Shown: positions 1-9,159, counted from the stretch's first letter. The stretch is 64,000 bases of DNA from JAGVJT01 sp964471225 (GCA_964471225.1 CAYYEZ010000042.1:27718-91717), one strand, 5' to 3'. Notes: generated from the letters alone by a model not told the origin. Translations and numbers: made by a program.

Positions 1-301
1 GGCGAACACCAATGCTTGGATCAAATCGCTTCACAGCCTTCATTAAACCAACATTGCCCTCTTGAATAAGATCACCCAGAGCCAACCCATACCCTAAATA
101 ACCGCGAGCGACACGTACTACGTAACGTAAATGGGGTAAAACTAGATGACGGGCACTCTCCAAGTCTTCTTCTTTGCGAAGACGTTTAGCATGCAGAAGC
201 TCTTCTTCTGCAGACAACATTGGAATCTGATTTACTCGATGAATGTAAGCTTCTAAACTGCCAATCGGTACACTCATCGCCTGTTGCATCAACAAATTCA
301 T
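1..301 (-). CDS. rpoH: RNA polymerase heat-shock sigma factor RpoH (sigma-32), N-terminal part
   Basis: The gene runs off the left edge, so only the first 100 residues are present. They include the sigma-70 family region 1.2 and the start of region 2, with the motif GYGLALGDLIQEGNVGLMKA at about residues 70-89, which closely matches the core-binding region 2 of sigma-32. The N-terminus (LEAYIHRVNQIPMLSAEEE) also follows the RpoH pattern. RpoH directs core RNA polymerase to heat-shock promoters. It lies downstream of ftsX on the same strand, the conserved ftsYEX-rpoH order, and has its own promoter-like sequence in the gap. The ATG start is the only one that preserves the family N-terminus. 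Identification is secure; the C-terminal DNA-binding region cannot be judged. Confidence 0.95.
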   Translation of the reverse strand, partial: MNLLMQQAMSVPIGSLEAYIHRVNQIPMLSAEEELLHAKRLRKEEDLESARHLVLPHLRYVVRVARGYLGYGLALGDLIQEGNVGLMKAVKRFDPSIGVR

Positions 302-371
302 GATTCTACCTCAATAAAAAACTTACGCGTTTTGCCCAGATAAAAACCAATTTTTCTCCAAGCACGCGTGA

Positions 372-401
372 ATTCTAACATAAACTAGGGTTTGTTGACA
401 A
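372..401 (-). promoter_or_regulatory. Sigma-70 type promoter for rpoH
   Basis: Read on the minus strand, TTGTCA (396-401) and TAGAAT (372-377) are separated by 18 bases, each one mismatch from consensus. The element lies about 70 bases upstream of the rpoH start, so rpoH could be transcribed independently of ftsX. Seen in sequence; activity is inferred. Confidence 0.5.
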
Positions 402-444
402 TTAAGGGCGCACTTCGAAAATCAAGAAAGTTTAGTGCAAATTA

Positions 445-482
445 GATTGGTTTTTAGCCGTGTTATTCATTGTAAACCAATC
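445..482 (-). terminator. Inverted repeat just after ftsX, possible weak terminator
   Basis: Perfect 9-base arms (GATTGGTTT at 445-453, AAACCAATC at 474-482) with a 20-base loop lie immediately past the ftsX stop. There is no long T tract, so it may be an attenuator or an RNA-stabilising hairpin rather than a true intrinsic terminator. Confidence 0.3.
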
Positions 483-1400
483 CTATGGCTCTATTAAAGA
501 CAGCTGTCGTTTTACAGAAAGCAGTGCACCGAACAGGCCTAAGAAAATGGCAGCAAGCACAAAGATAGCTACCTCAAAACCAGAGCAAGTCAAAGAGCTA
601 TAATGTATATGGTAAAGCGTCATTAACTCATCCAAGACACTCATCAGGCTCGATACAAACAAAGTCACTAAAAGTAATGCTATCAAAGCACCACCTAACC
701 CATACCATAAGCCTGAATACAGAAAAGGGCGAGCAATATAAGCATCGGTAGCGCCAATCAATTTCAAAACTTGAATTTCTTCATGGCGTCGCTCTATAGC
801 TAATCTCAGCGTACTACCGATGATCATAATGACAGCAAATCCTAATAATATCATGAGCGATTTGGCAAGTGCTGATAAAAAACCCAAAATAGCATAAAGT
901 CGGCTAATCCACTGCATATCCAGTTTAACTTGTTCGATATCTTGATAGGTTTTTAGTACTTGAATCAACATTTGAATTTTTTCAGGCGCATCGAGGGTTT
1001 CATCAGGTAAAACCTCTATCACAGCAGGGAGAGGATTCGTATCTAAATACATTCCGACATCATTCAATCCCTCCTGCTGCTCCAACGCAGCCAACCCTTC
1101 CTGAGGAGAAATCAACGTAGCACTTTCCACACCCTCGGTTTCGCGAACACGCCTTAGTGTCTCATTTTGCAAGAGCTGACTCATCCCTGGTTTCAGATAT
1201 AACTCAACGTGCTGACCTTGTTGCCAATTCACAGTAAGATTCTTTATATTTAGACTAAGCAACCAAAATAATGCCGGCAAAGTCAATGCTACAGCAATCA
1301 CCATAAAAGTCATTATCGTTGCTAAGGGCGCATCTTTCCACATCGCAACACTACCCATCAAGGCTTGTCGATGCTGTGCTAAAAAACTCCGTATACTCAA
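483..1400 (-). CDS. ftsX: Cell division ABC transporter permease FtsX
   Basis: A 305-residue inner-membrane protein with the FtsX arrangement: cytoplasmic N-terminus, first membrane segment at about residues 27-49, a periplasmic domain of about 100 residues, then three membrane segments in the C-terminal half. With FtsE it forms a complex at the divisome that activates periplasmic amidases for septal peptidoglycan splitting. The start is TTG: it overlaps the ftsE stop as TTGA and is preceded by a strong ribosome-binding site (AAGGAGGG). A TTG start may keep expression low or coupled to ftsE translation. The ftsY-ftsE-ftsX order is conserved. Identification is based on synteny and topology and is secure. 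Confidence 0.95.
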   Translation of the reverse strand: MSIRSFLAQHRQALMGSVAMWKDAPLATIMTFMVIAVALTLPALFWLLSLNIKNLTVNWQQGQHVELYLKPGMSQLLQNETLRRVRETEGVESATLISPQEGLAALEQQEGLNDVGMYLDTNPLPAVIEVLPDETLDAPEKIQMLIQVLKTYQDIEQVKLDMQWISRLYAILGFLSALAKSLMILLGFAVIMIIGSTLRLAIERRHEEIQVLKLIGATDAYIARPFLYSGLWYGLGGALIALLLVTLFVSSLMSVLDELMTLYHIHYSSLTCSGFEVAIFVLAAIFLGLFGALLSVKRQLSLIEP

Positions 1401-2047
1401 GATAGATGCCCTCCTTTCAACACCAACATTCGATGCTTCATTCGTGCAATCAATGCCAAATCGTGTGTCGCTATTAACACAGCCACGCCAACCTGATTAA
1501 ATTGCTCAAAAAGCCTCATGATGTCGGCAGACAGTGCGGGATCAAGATTACCAGTAGGTTCATCTGCAATCAGAAGTGCAGGTTTGTGTACGATTGCCCG
1601 TGCGATACCAATACGTTGCTGTTCTCCGACAGATAAATGATGCGGTTGCATTTTTTCTTTGGATAAAAGACCAACCATTTCGAGAGAAGCGTGTACTCGC
1701 TTGGTGATTGCGGAGCGATCAACGCCCTGTAATCTGAGCGGAATAGCCACATTTTCAAATACCGAACGATCGCTCAGTAGATAAGGAGACTGAAAAGTAA
1801 TTCCAATGTCTCTACGGTAATGCGCAATCTCTCTCTTTCTAAAAGCCAGGATCGATTGCCCTCTAAACATAATTTGACCGGAGGTTGGGCGATCAAGTAA
1901 TGCGATAAGCTTGAGTAAAGTGCTTTTACCTGCCCCAGAATGACCCGTCAAAAAAGCCATTTCGTTTGCCTGCAGCGCAAAATCAACCTGACTTAACGCC
2001 TCAAATCCTCCTGGATACCGCTTTGTGACTTGTTTAAATTCAATCAT
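1397..2047 (-). CDS. ftsE: Cell division ATP-binding protein FtsE
   Basis: A 216-residue ABC ATPase. Walker A is GHSGAGKST at residues 35-43, the signature is LSVGEQQR, Walker B is LLIADEPTGNLD, and the switch histidine lies in ATHD. FtsE powers FtsX at the division septum. An upstream in-frame codon exists, but the ATG at 2047 gives the standard FtsE N-terminus (MIEFKQVTKRYPGG). This start lies inside the end of ftsY (8-base overlap), so translation is probably coupled. All nucleotide-binding motifs are intact. Confidence 0.96.
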   Translation of the reverse strand: MIEFKQVTKRYPGGFEALSQVDFALQANEMAFLTGHSGAGKSTLLKLIALLDRPTSGQIMFRGQSILAFRKREIAHYRRDIGITFQSPYLLSDRSVFENVAIPLRLQGVDRSAITKRVHASLEMVGLLSKEKMQPHHLSVGEQQRIGIARAIVHKPALLIADEPTGNLDPALSADIMRLFEQFNQVGVAVLIATHDLALIARMKHRMLVLKGGHLS

Positions 2048-3035
2048 CTTGAAATATTGCCTGAACGAACTCCTCCGCATTAAACGGACGAAGATCTTCT
2101 ATGCCTTCCCCCATCCCAAGGTAAACTAATGGGACACCCATTGTATGTGCAATTGAGAATACAATACCACCTTTTGCAGTACCATCCAATTTTGTCATGA
2201 CAATACCCGTTAAACCAATAGCTTCGTGAAATTGTCTGGCCTGGTTAAGTGCATTTTGTCCAATACTTGCATCTAAAACAAGTAGAATTTCATGCGGTGC
2301 GGCGGCATCTATTTTTTGTATCACTCGCTTTACTTTTTTCAACTCTTCCATCAAATGACTTTGGGTGTGTAAACGTCCTGCTGTATCCGCAATTAAAACA
2401 TCCATATTTCGCGCTTTAGCTGCCTGAAAAGCGTCATAAAGTACCGATGCACTATCAGCGCCCGTATGCTGAGCAATCACCGCAACATCATTACGATCCC
2501 CCCATGCCTGTAGCTGCTCAACGGCGGCAGCACGAAATGTATCCCCAGCGGCAAGCATCACGCGCAACCCTTCTTGTTGATAACGATGCGCAAGTTTGCC
2601 TATCGTGGTTGTTTTCCCTGCACCATTAACACCAACCATCAAGATTACACGTGGTTTAGTCGCATCAAGAGTGGGAGCCGGTTTAAATAAACCAATCATT
2701 CGCTCTTGTAAGGCATGAAGTATCGTCTCGCCTTCCGTGAGATGATGTGCAACCACATCTTCTTGCAGTTGCTTGAGTAAAAGAGCCGTCGTCTCTACAC
2801 CAAAATCGGCCATCAATAATTGTGTTTCTAAATCTTCAAGTAATTCACTATCTATTGTGGTTTTTCCGACAAATAATTGTCGTAAGCCTCGTCCAACTTG
2901 CGTTCGTGTTTTGCTTAAACTATGCTTGAGACGCGTGAAAAATCCGCGTTGCGCATTAACTTCCGTGTTTGATGTTGGATGTTCGGATAAAGAGTGAGAT
3001 ACTGTTTCAGTTTTTCGCTTGAGCCATTTCATCAT
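2040..3035 (-). CDS. ftsY: Signal recognition particle receptor FtsY
   Basis: A 331-residue SRP-type GTPase with a short charged N-terminal region followed by the NG domain. The P-loop is GVNGAGKTT, G3 is DTAGRLHT and the guanine-specificity motif is TKLDGTAKGG. FtsY receives SRP-ribosome complexes at the inner membrane for co-translational insertion. Longer upstream reading is possible, but the tandem ATG codons at 3030-3035 match the family N-terminus (MKWLKRK...). The acidic A domain is much shorter than in E. coli, as in many gammaproteobacteria. It is first in the ftsYEX cluster and divergent from the M16 peptidase genes across a 64-base gap. Confidence 0.96.
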   Translation of the reverse strand: MMKWLKRKTETVSHSLSEHPTSNTEVNAQRGFFTRLKHSLSKTRTQVGRGLRQLFVGKTTIDSELLEDLETQLLMADFGVETTALLLKQLQEDVVAHHLTEGETILHALQERMIGLFKPAPTLDATKPRVILMVGVNGAGKTTTIGKLAHRYQQEGLRVMLAAGDTFRAAAVEQLQAWGDRNDVAVIAQHTGADSASVLYDAFQAAKARNMDVLIADTAGRLHTQSHLMEELKKVKRVIQKIDAAAPHEILLVLDASIGQNALNQARQFHEAIGLTGIVMTKLDGTAKGGIVFSIAHTMGVPLVYLGMGEGIEDLRPFNAEEFVQAIFQDD

Positions 3036-3099
3036 AATGTAAGTTATTGCGAGTAAACAACGAAAGGGACATTCTAACACTTTTTCTTTGAGGTCGCCT

Positions 3100-4425
3100 A
3101 TGCGCTTTATATTTTTCTTGCTGTATATTCTTACGAGCCTCGCTACCTTTGCGAATACCACACAACAATTTACACTTAGCAATGGCTTAAAAATCCTTGT
3201 CAAAGAAGACAGACGCGCACCTATCGCCGTAGTTATGATATGGTATCAAGTCGGCTCAGCGGATGACCCTTCTGGAAAAACAGGTATTTCACATGTACTA
3301 GAACACTTAATGTTCAAAGGGACGAAAGCTTACCCAATGGGCGTTTTCTCAAAAACGATTGCCTCGATTGGAGGCCAAGAAAATGCCTTTACTAGCACGG
3401 ACTACACTGCTTATTTTGAAAAAATTGCGGCAACTCACGTGCCCTTAGCGTTAAAGCTTGAAGCCGATCGGATGCAACACCTGGTACTCGACGCCACCGA
3501 GTTCTCAAAAGAGATGAAAGTCATCCAAGAAGAGCGACGGATGCGTACCGAGGACAATCCCCAAGCCTTAACTTTTGAGCGCTTTTTAGCTGCAGCACAT
3601 CTCACAACCCCTTATCATCAACCCGTCATTGGTTGGATGAATGATTTGAAAAACCTTAGCATTGACGACGTGCGGGATTGGTATCGTCGTCATTATGCAC
3701 CCAATCATGCCACACTCATTGTGATTGGAGATGTCCGCGCCAAAGAAATTCAAGCTTACGCTCAACAGTATTTCGGACACTTAGAGAAACGCCCGACGGC
3801 CAAATTCAAGCCTCAGCATGAACCTCCGGCCTTGGGTCAAAAAACTGTCGAAGTACACACTCGTGCACAGGTTCCTTTTTTACTAAGAGGTTATACCGTA
3901 CCCTCGGTAAAAAGCACCTCAACAGAAAACGCGCTCGCACCCTATACACTTGAAGTCATTGCAGCATTATTAGATGCAGGTGAAAGTAGTCGTTTTCAGC
4001 AGCATTTAGTTCGCAAAAAACAATGCGCCAGCGCTACAGGCGTGCAATACAATCTTTACACACGCTATGATACTCAGTTCATGTTATATGCAGCACCGTC
4101 TCAGCAATGCACCATGGCGCAACTTAAAGTAGCAATTCAGGAAGAAATCACTCGACTACAAAAAGAGCTTGTGCAAAATGATGAGTTACAACGCGTCAAA
4201 ACCCAGCTGATTGCGGAAAAAACTTTCGAACGTGACTCAATTTTTAGTCAGGCAATGGAGCTCGGGATTTTAGAGTCCATCGGGCTGCCTTGGAAAATTA
4301 GTAACGATTATGAAAATAATATTCAACGGGTCACACCAGAAATGATCAAACGTACAGCATCCTTATATTTTCAAGCTGAAAATCAAACCGATGCACATTT
4401 AAATCCGAAAGAGATCACGTCATGA
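3100..4425 (+). CDS. M16 family zinc peptidase, catalytic subunit
   Basis: A 441-residue protein with a signal peptide (about residues 1-18) and an intact inverted zinc site HVLEH at residues 65-69, plus a downstream glutamate in the VIQEERR region. This is the pitrilysin/processing-peptidase M16 fold, probably periplasmic. The ATG at 3100 has GAGG seven bases upstream; an in-frame TTG 12 bases earlier is less likely. It overlaps the next M16 gene by four bases (ATGA). The pairing of an active and an inactive M16 protein resembles processing-peptidase heterodimers. The substrate is unknown. Divergent from ftsY and upstream of rsmD, a neighbourhood seen in other gammaproteobacteria. Confidence 0.9.
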   Translation: MRFIFFLLYILTSLATFANTTQQFTLSNGLKILVKEDRRAPIAVVMIWYQVGSADDPSGKTGISHVLEHLMFKGTKAYPMGVFSKTIASIGGQENAFTSTDYTAYFEKIAATHVPLALKLEADRMQHLVLDATEFSKEMKVIQEERRMRTEDNPQALTFERFLAAAHLTTPYHQPVIGWMNDLKNLSIDDVRDWYRRHYAPNHATLIVIGDVRAKEIQAYAQQYFGHLEKRPTAKFKPQHEPPALGQKTVEVHTRAQVPFLLRGYTVPSVKSTSTENALAPYTLEVIAALLDAGESSRFQQHLVRKKQCASATGVQYNLYTRYDTQFMLYAAPSQQCTMAQLKVAIQEEITRLQKELVQNDELQRVKTQLIAEKTFERDSIFSQAMELGILESIGLPWKISNDYENNIQRVTPEMIKRTASLYFQAENQTDAHLNPKEITS

Positions 4426-5708
4426 AAATATTATACGCGCTTTTAATGCTTTGTACGTCTGCTCATGCAGCATTACCACTGACTCACTTTACAACAACAC
4501 AAGGAACACCTGTCGTATTTTATCAAGCGATGGAGGTTCCCATCGTAGATATCAGTATGGCTTTCTATGCAGGCTCAGCTTATGAAGGCGCTCACTTTGG
4601 ACTCAGTGCATTGATTGCGGAATTAATTGATCAAGGAAACGCGGGAAAAACAGCTGATAAAATTGCCAATCAATTTGCCGAAGTGGGTGCACAATTTTCC
4701 ACACAAAGCGAACGTGACTATATTGCATTACATGTTCGTACACTGAATCACGAGCAAGCACTCACTCAAACCACGCAAACACTCACGGAGGTTATCGGAA
4801 AACCAGACTTTCCAGAGGGTGCTTTCAAACAAAAAAAGAATCAGCAACTGTTACGTATTCGTCAAAATGACGAGTCCGGAGACAACATTGCCGACCGCAC
4901 CTTCTATCAAGCCTTATATGGTGAACATCCTTACGCCCATCCCATCGATGGCACAACTGAAACGATAAGCGCACTTTCAGTCAAAGAAATCCAACAATTT
5001 TATCGCGAATTTTTCGTAGCACAAAACGCTGTTATCGTGCTTGTTGGCGCGATAGATCTTCCTCGAGCACATGTGATTGCAGAAAAACTTTCGCAAAGTC
5101 TACCTAAAGGACGACATGCCAAGACATTACCCAAACCCAAAGCACTATCGGAAGAAATCAATATCGAAGTTCCTTTAGCTACGACGCAAACAGTACTCAG
5201 ACTAGGACAGCTCGGCATTAATGCAGAAGATAAAGACTACTTCCCATTGCTTGTCGGCAACTACATCTTAGGTGGTGGCAGTCTCGTCTCCCAATTAGCA
5301 ATCACACTACGAGAACAACGAGGGCTCACCTATGGTATTTATAGCCAATTTGTACCACTTCTTGCAGAAGGCCCGTTTGTCATTAGCTTTGCAACGCAAA
5401 AAACACAAGCAGACATGGCTGAAAAACTCACCCGCCAAACACTCAACAGCTTCATTGAAAAAGGCCCCACAGCCAAAGAATTAGAAAGTGCAAAACAGTA
5501 TTTGGTGGGTAGCTTTCCCCTTTCTATTGCAAGCAACCAAAATATGATCCAACTCTTATTAAAAATGGCCTTATTAAAATTACCAGATGATTATTTGGAC
5601 ACTTACATACAACATGTCGAAGCAGTGAGTACATCCGACATTCAAGCCGCGTTTAAACGTCATCTGCAACCTCAAAAATTACTGAATGTTCAAGTAGGTA
5701 ACGCATGA
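4422..5708 (+). CDS. M16 family peptidase-like protein, non-catalytic subunit
   Basis: A 428-residue protein with a signal peptide (cleavage probably after AHA near residue 17) and the M16 fold, including the C-terminal region GGGSLVSQLAITLREQRGLT typical of the substrate-clamping half. Where the catalytic partner has HxxEH, this protein has GLSALIAELID, so it lacks the zinc ligands and is probably inactive on its own. By analogy with known M16 heterodimers it likely pairs with the preceding gene product. It is coupled to both neighbours by four-base overlaps (start with the upstream gene, stop with rsmD). Confidence 0.88.
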   Translation: MKILYALLMLCTSAHAALPLTHFTTTQGTPVVFYQAMEVPIVDISMAFYAGSAYEGAHFGLSALIAELIDQGNAGKTADKIANQFAEVGAQFSTQSERDYIALHVRTLNHEQALTQTTQTLTEVIGKPDFPEGAFKQKKNQQLLRIRQNDESGDNIADRTFYQALYGEHPYAHPIDGTTETISALSVKEIQQFYREFFVAQNAVIVLVGAIDLPRAHVIAEKLSQSLPKGRHAKTLPKPKALSEEINIEVPLATTQTVLRLGQLGINAEDKDYFPLLVGNYILGGGSLVSQLAITLREQRGLTYGIYSQFVPLLAEGPFVISFATQKTQADMAEKLTRQTLNSFIEKGPTAKELESAKQYLVGSFPLSIASNQNMIQLLLKMALLKLPDDYLDTYIQHVEAVSTSDIQAAFKRHLQPQKLLNVQVGNA

Positions 5709-6277
5709 AACAACAAGTGCGAATTATTGGAGGACGCTTTCGAGGAAAAAAACTCTCATTTCCAGACGTAACCGGTTTGCGCCCGACGACAGACCGCATC
5801 AAAGAAACGCTTTTTAACTGGCTGATGCACGACATCCGTGACAGTGTTTGCCTTGATGCTTTTGCAGGAAGCGGCTCATTAGGATTAGAGGCTTATTCAC
5901 GCGGTGCTAAGCGGGTTTATTTTGTGGAAAGCTCGTCTCAAATTTATACCCATCTAAAGCAACAAATCGCCTCATTTTCAGCGCCCGAGCTTCAAGTGTA
6001 TAAAGGTACGCTCCAAACTTTCCTAAAACAGATCAGTCATGCGTTTTTTGATATCATTTTTTACGACCCTCCGTTCACGCATCTTAGCTTATACGAGTCG
6101 CCGCTACAGGATGAAATCTTTCGCGTTTTAAAACCTCACGGACTTCTCTATCTTGAAGCCCCAATGCAAGTTTCGCTTAACTTAAATCATTGGTCTTGCT
6201 TGAAGCAACAGCAAGCAGGACAAGTTATCTACGGGCTTTATCAAAAATCCGAACTATTCGCCTCAAATTGCCCTTAA
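5705..6277 (+). CDS. rsmD: 16S rRNA (guanine(966)-N2)-methyltransferase RsmD
   Basis: A 190-residue SAM-dependent methyltransferase. The N-terminus has the RsmD pattern VRIIGGRFRGKKL, motif I is LDAFAGSGSLGLEA at about residues 50-63, and the catalytic motif IV is YDPPF. It methylates G966 of 16S rRNA during 30S assembly. Its start overlaps the stop of the M16 subunit gene by four bases, so the three genes form one operon. Length matches the family (about 190-200 residues). Confidence 0.93.
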   Translation: MKQQVRIIGGRFRGKKLSFPDVTGLRPTTDRIKETLFNWLMHDIRDSVCLDAFAGSGSLGLEAYSRGAKRVYFVESSSQIYTHLKQQIASFSAPELQVYKGTLQTFLKQISHAFFDIIFYDPPFTHLSLYESPLQDEIFRVLKPHGLLYLEAPMQVSLNLNHWSCLKQQQAGQVIYGLYQKSELFASNCP

Positions 6278-6327
6278 CTCGAACAGTTAGTTTATCAATC
6301 TTGAGACTTTTAATCGCTACTGACTCG

Positions 6328-6336
6328 TGCTAGAAT
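6328..6336 (+). promoter_or_regulatory. Possible extended -10 promoter for the cold-shock-domain gene
   Basis: TGCTAGAAT fits an extended -10 (TGnTAnAAT) with no convincing -35. Initiation just downstream would give a leader of about 80 bases before the ATG, containing a small GTGC-T6-GCAC hairpin near 6344-6357. Long structured leaders are common for cold-shock genes. Inference only. Confidence 0.35.
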
Positions 6337-6423
6337 TCGAGCGTGCTTTTTTGCACACCCATTTAATCTATGTCCATTTTATAATAACAAAGCGACATTC
6401 AATATCTTTTAGGAAAACTATAC

Positions 6424-6681
6424 ATGAATCTATTTACATCTATTGCTAACATATTTCGACGCTTATTTTCGTCGAATCAAACCAAACACCAAGGAACTAT
6501 CAAATTTTACGACAGAAAGAAACGATTTGGTTTTATTGTTTCTGAAAAACAAGAATTGTTTTTTCATGCCACTTCGGTCAAATCACGTGATTTCCGAGGG
6601 CTTCGCGACGGCGCTAATGTAAGCTTTATCATTATACAAGGTAAAAAAGGACCTCAGGCCGATAAAATAGAGTTAGTATAA
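6424..6681 (+). CDS. Cold-shock-domain nucleic-acid-binding protein with N-terminal extension
   Basis: An 85-residue protein. Residues 22-85 are a cold-shock domain with RNP1-like KKRFGFIV and RNP2-like LFFHAT, the usual aromatic nucleic-acid-binding patches. The first 20 residues (MNLFTSIANIFRRLFSSNQ) form an extra segment that could fold as an amphipathic helix; standard Csp proteins of about 70 residues lack it. The domain is also more diverged than CspA, so it may be a specialised RNA chaperone. It stands alone between rsmD and moxR, with an upstream non-coding leader of more than 100 bases. Confidence 0.8.
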   Translation: MNLFTSIANIFRRLFSSNQTKHQGTIKFYDRKKRFGFIVSEKQELFFHATSVKSRDFRGLRDGANVSFIIIQGKKGPQADKIELV

Positions 6682-6703
6682 CCACAGAGCTCGGAGCTTT
6701 AAG

Positions 6704-7702
6704 ATGTCTACCAAGGAGAATGTAAGAAAACACGTGCTACAATTAAGCGACTATCTGGGAACCCAAGTTTTAGGGCAGTCTACTCTTGTTTCTCGATTGT
6801 TGATTGCACTACTTGCAGATGGACATTTACTCGTTGAAGGAGCACCTGGACTTGCAAAAACACGTGCAGTTAAAGCCTTAGCGCAAGGTGTTGAAGGCAA
6901 TTTTCATCGCATTCAGTTCACACCAGATCTCCTCCCAGGAGATCTGACAGGAACAGATGTCTATCATCCTGAAGACGGTACATTTAACTTCCAGCCCGGG
7001 CCAATTTTTCATGAAATTTTACTCGCAGATGAAATCAACCGAGCTCCAGCAAAAGTCCAATCAGCACTTCTTGAGGCAATGGCTGAACGCCAAGTCACTA
7101 TCGGTGGAAAAACCTACCCACTACCACCACTATTTTTAGTGATGGCCACTCAAAATCCGATCGAGCAAGAAGGCACATATCCCCTGCCTGAAGCGCAATT
7201 AGATCGATTTTTGATGTACGTTAAAATAGGCTATCCAGACGCATCTGTTGAAAAAGATATCTTAACACTTGCAAGAAAAGAAGCGTATCAAGTCTCTCTT
7301 CAAGAGGCTAATCCGCTACAAGTTGAAACTACAAAACACATTTTGACACAAGATATTCTTTTTGCAGCACGTCGCGAAGTGCTAAATATTCACACCAGTG
7401 ACGCTTTGTCGCAGTATATTGTTGATTTGGTAGTAGCAACACGCCAACCGGCACGCTATAGTGAGCAACTTGCCAAATGGATTCGATTTGGTGCGAGCCC
7501 ACGTGCGACAATCGCACTCGATCGTTGTGCAAAAGCTCATGCATGGCTTGAGCAGCGAGATTATGTAACACCAGAAGATATCCATCATATCGCACAGGAT
7601 GTGTTACGGCATCGTATCTTGCTGTCTTTCGAAGCGGAAGCCGAAGGCATCGACAAAGACAATTTTTTACATGAACTCTTGCGTCTAGTTGCCGTTCCAT
7701 AA
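6704..7702 (+). CDS. MoxR-type AAA+ ATPase
   Basis: A 332-residue MoxR-subfamily AAA+ ATPase. Walker A is GAPGLAKT at residues 46-53, Walker B is LLADEINRAP, followed by sensor 1 (MATQNPIEQEG) and the lid domain. MoxR proteins act as chaperone-like partners of von Willebrand factor A (VWA) domain proteins. It is first in a seven-gene operon with DUF58 and Bat genes, the standard MoxR-Bat layout. GGAGC lies upstream of the ATG. In other bacteria this cluster is linked to envelope stress, oxygen tolerance or intracellular fitness; here that is inferred from family only. Confidence 0.93.
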   Translation: MSTKENVRKHVLQLSDYLGTQVLGQSTLVSRLLIALLADGHLLVEGAPGLAKTRAVKALAQGVEGNFHRIQFTPDLLPGDLTGTDVYHPEDGTFNFQPGPIFHEILLADEINRAPAKVQSALLEAMAERQVTIGGKTYPLPPLFLVMATQNPIEQEGTYPLPEAQLDRFLMYVKIGYPDASVEKDILTLARKEAYQVSLQEANPLQVETTKHILTQDILFAARREVLNIHTSDALSQYIVDLVVATRQPARYSEQLAKWIRFGASPRATIALDRCAKAHAWLEQRDYVTPEDIHHIAQDVLRHRILLSFEAEAEGIDKDNFLHELLRLVAVP

Positions 7703-7715
7703 AGGAGCATAAACC

Positions 7716-8681
7716 ATGTTGAGCAGGCTCTTTTCAACATCAAAGACACCCGTTCAAGCGACCACGACGACGACAGGTCTGTGCTGGTCATTACCTGAAC
7801 TCATCGCTTTGAAGCGTTATGCTCATAAACAAAAGCCTCATACTTCAAGTACAGCAACAGCCTCTGGAGGCTATCAGGCACGAAGAAAAGGCCGTGGTAT
7901 GGACTTTGCCGAAGTTAGGCATTACCAGGCAGGTGATGAGATTAGACATATGGAATGGCGTGTCACAGCCAAAACAGGAAAGCCACATATTAAGTTGTAT
8001 GAAGAGGAGCGGGAAAGACCTGTGATACTCATGGTCGATTTTAATCCCTCGATGTATTTTGGCACGAGAACCGCCTTTAAATCTTATGTAGCAGCAGAAC
8101 TTGCCGCGCTTATTGCCTGGCGTGCCAATGCGGCCGGAGACAGAGTCGGGGCATTAGTTTATACAAGTGAATCACATCATGAAATTACCCCAAAAAGTCG
8201 TGAAGCGGGTGTTTTACCGTTGCTCGCACTACTTCATGAATATACGCATGATTATCAAAAACAGCGCGAAAAAGACAGAAAAGAAACGATGGAGCAAGCG
8301 ATCATTCGCCTAAGACACGTGATTAAACCTGGAAGTCTTATTGTTTTAATTAGTGATTTTTATACGCTGAATACTCCAGCCATACAACAACTCAATCGCT
8401 TACGTCAACATAACGAGTTTTTAGCTTACCACATTACCGATTCGCTAGAAGTCGAAGCACCTCTTCCAGGTGTCTACCCCATGACAGATAGCCGTACCGT
8501 ATTGAATATCAACACACAAGACAAAAATCTTGCGGATGCTTATAGCCAGGCCTGCGCTCAACGACTTCAGCATATTAAAGAGACTTTTAAAAAACTTGCA
8601 ACACCTTACATCCAGGTCATGACATCAAGCGCACTCCCTCTTTTAGTTCAACAAACCTTTCCGAGGAAATCTTATGGTTGA
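7716..8681 (+). CDS. DUF58 domain protein of the MoxR-Bat operon
   Basis: A 321-residue cytoplasmic protein. The DUF58 core is visible at about residues 50-120: GRGMDFAEVRHYQAGDEIRH, then WRVTAKTGKPHIKLYEEERE and a VWA-like strand VILMVDFNPSM whose DxNxS replaces the canonical DxSxS metal site. DUF58 proteins accompany MoxR ATPases almost invariably and are thought to be VWA-like partners. An AAAGGAG ribosome-binding site precedes the ATG, and the gene overlaps the next one by eight bases. Confidence 0.9.
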   Translation: MLSRLFSTSKTPVQATTTTTGLCWSLPELIALKRYAHKQKPHTSSTATASGGYQARRKGRGMDFAEVRHYQAGDEIRHMEWRVTAKTGKPHIKLYEEERERPVILMVDFNPSMYFGTRTAFKSYVAAELAALIAWRANAAGDRVGALVYTSESHHEITPKSREAGVLPLLALLHEYTHDYQKQREKDRKETMEQAIIRLRHVIKPGSLIVLISDFYTLNTPAIQQLNRLRQHNEFLAYHITDSLEVEAPLPGVYPMTDSRTVLNINTQDKNLADAYSQACAQRLQHIKETFKKLATPYIQVMTSSALPLLVQQTFPRKSYG

Positions 8682-9159
8682 GGCGTTAAAAGCGTTGCAT
8701 GATATTCACATGCCCTCACCTATTAATCCTTGGTGGCCACCTGCGCCAGGGATAATCGGGCTAGGTGTGCTTGCTATTTTTACAACTTTATGGCTTGCTC
8801 TCTATCTATACAGTAAAAAAGCAAGACAACTGAAAAAAATCGCATTACGACAATTATCAACACTCGAGTCAGCTTACCATGCCGGTGACACAGCCGCTCA
8901 AACAGCGGCTCAAATTTCAATGCTCTTAAAACAAGTCGCACTCTTATTTTACCCTCGCGAAGAGGTTGCTGCACTCAAAGGAGAGGCGTGGCTTTTATTT
9001 CTAGAAAAAACCAGTAAAAAGCTTGATTTTAGTGCCGCTCGTCACGCACTACTTCATCTTGCATATCATCAAAAAAGCGAAACAAAAGATGAATTATCCG
9101 AGCTTTTCAGACTCACGCGGTGTTGGATCAAACAACGGAGCAACAGATGTTTGAATTAG
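8674..9159 (+). CDS. DUF4381 domain membrane protein of the Bat operon
   Basis: A 161-residue protein with a short N-terminal segment (LHDIHMPSPINPWWPPAPG), one membrane helix at about residues 29-48 and a cytoplasmic helical domain. The LRDIHLP-like motif and the WWPPAPG motif before a single helix are hallmarks of DUF4381, found between DUF58 and BatA genes. No enzymatic motif is visible; presumably it is a structural part of the Bat membrane complex. It overlaps both neighbours. Confidence 0.82.
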   Translation: MVEALKALHDIHMPSPINPWWPPAPGIIGLGVLAIFTTLWLALYLYSKKARQLKKIALRQLSTLESAYHAGDTAAQTAAQISMLLKQVALLFYPREEVAALKGEAWLLFLEKTSKKLDFSAARHALLHLAYHQKSETKDELSELFRLTRCWIKQRSNRCLN

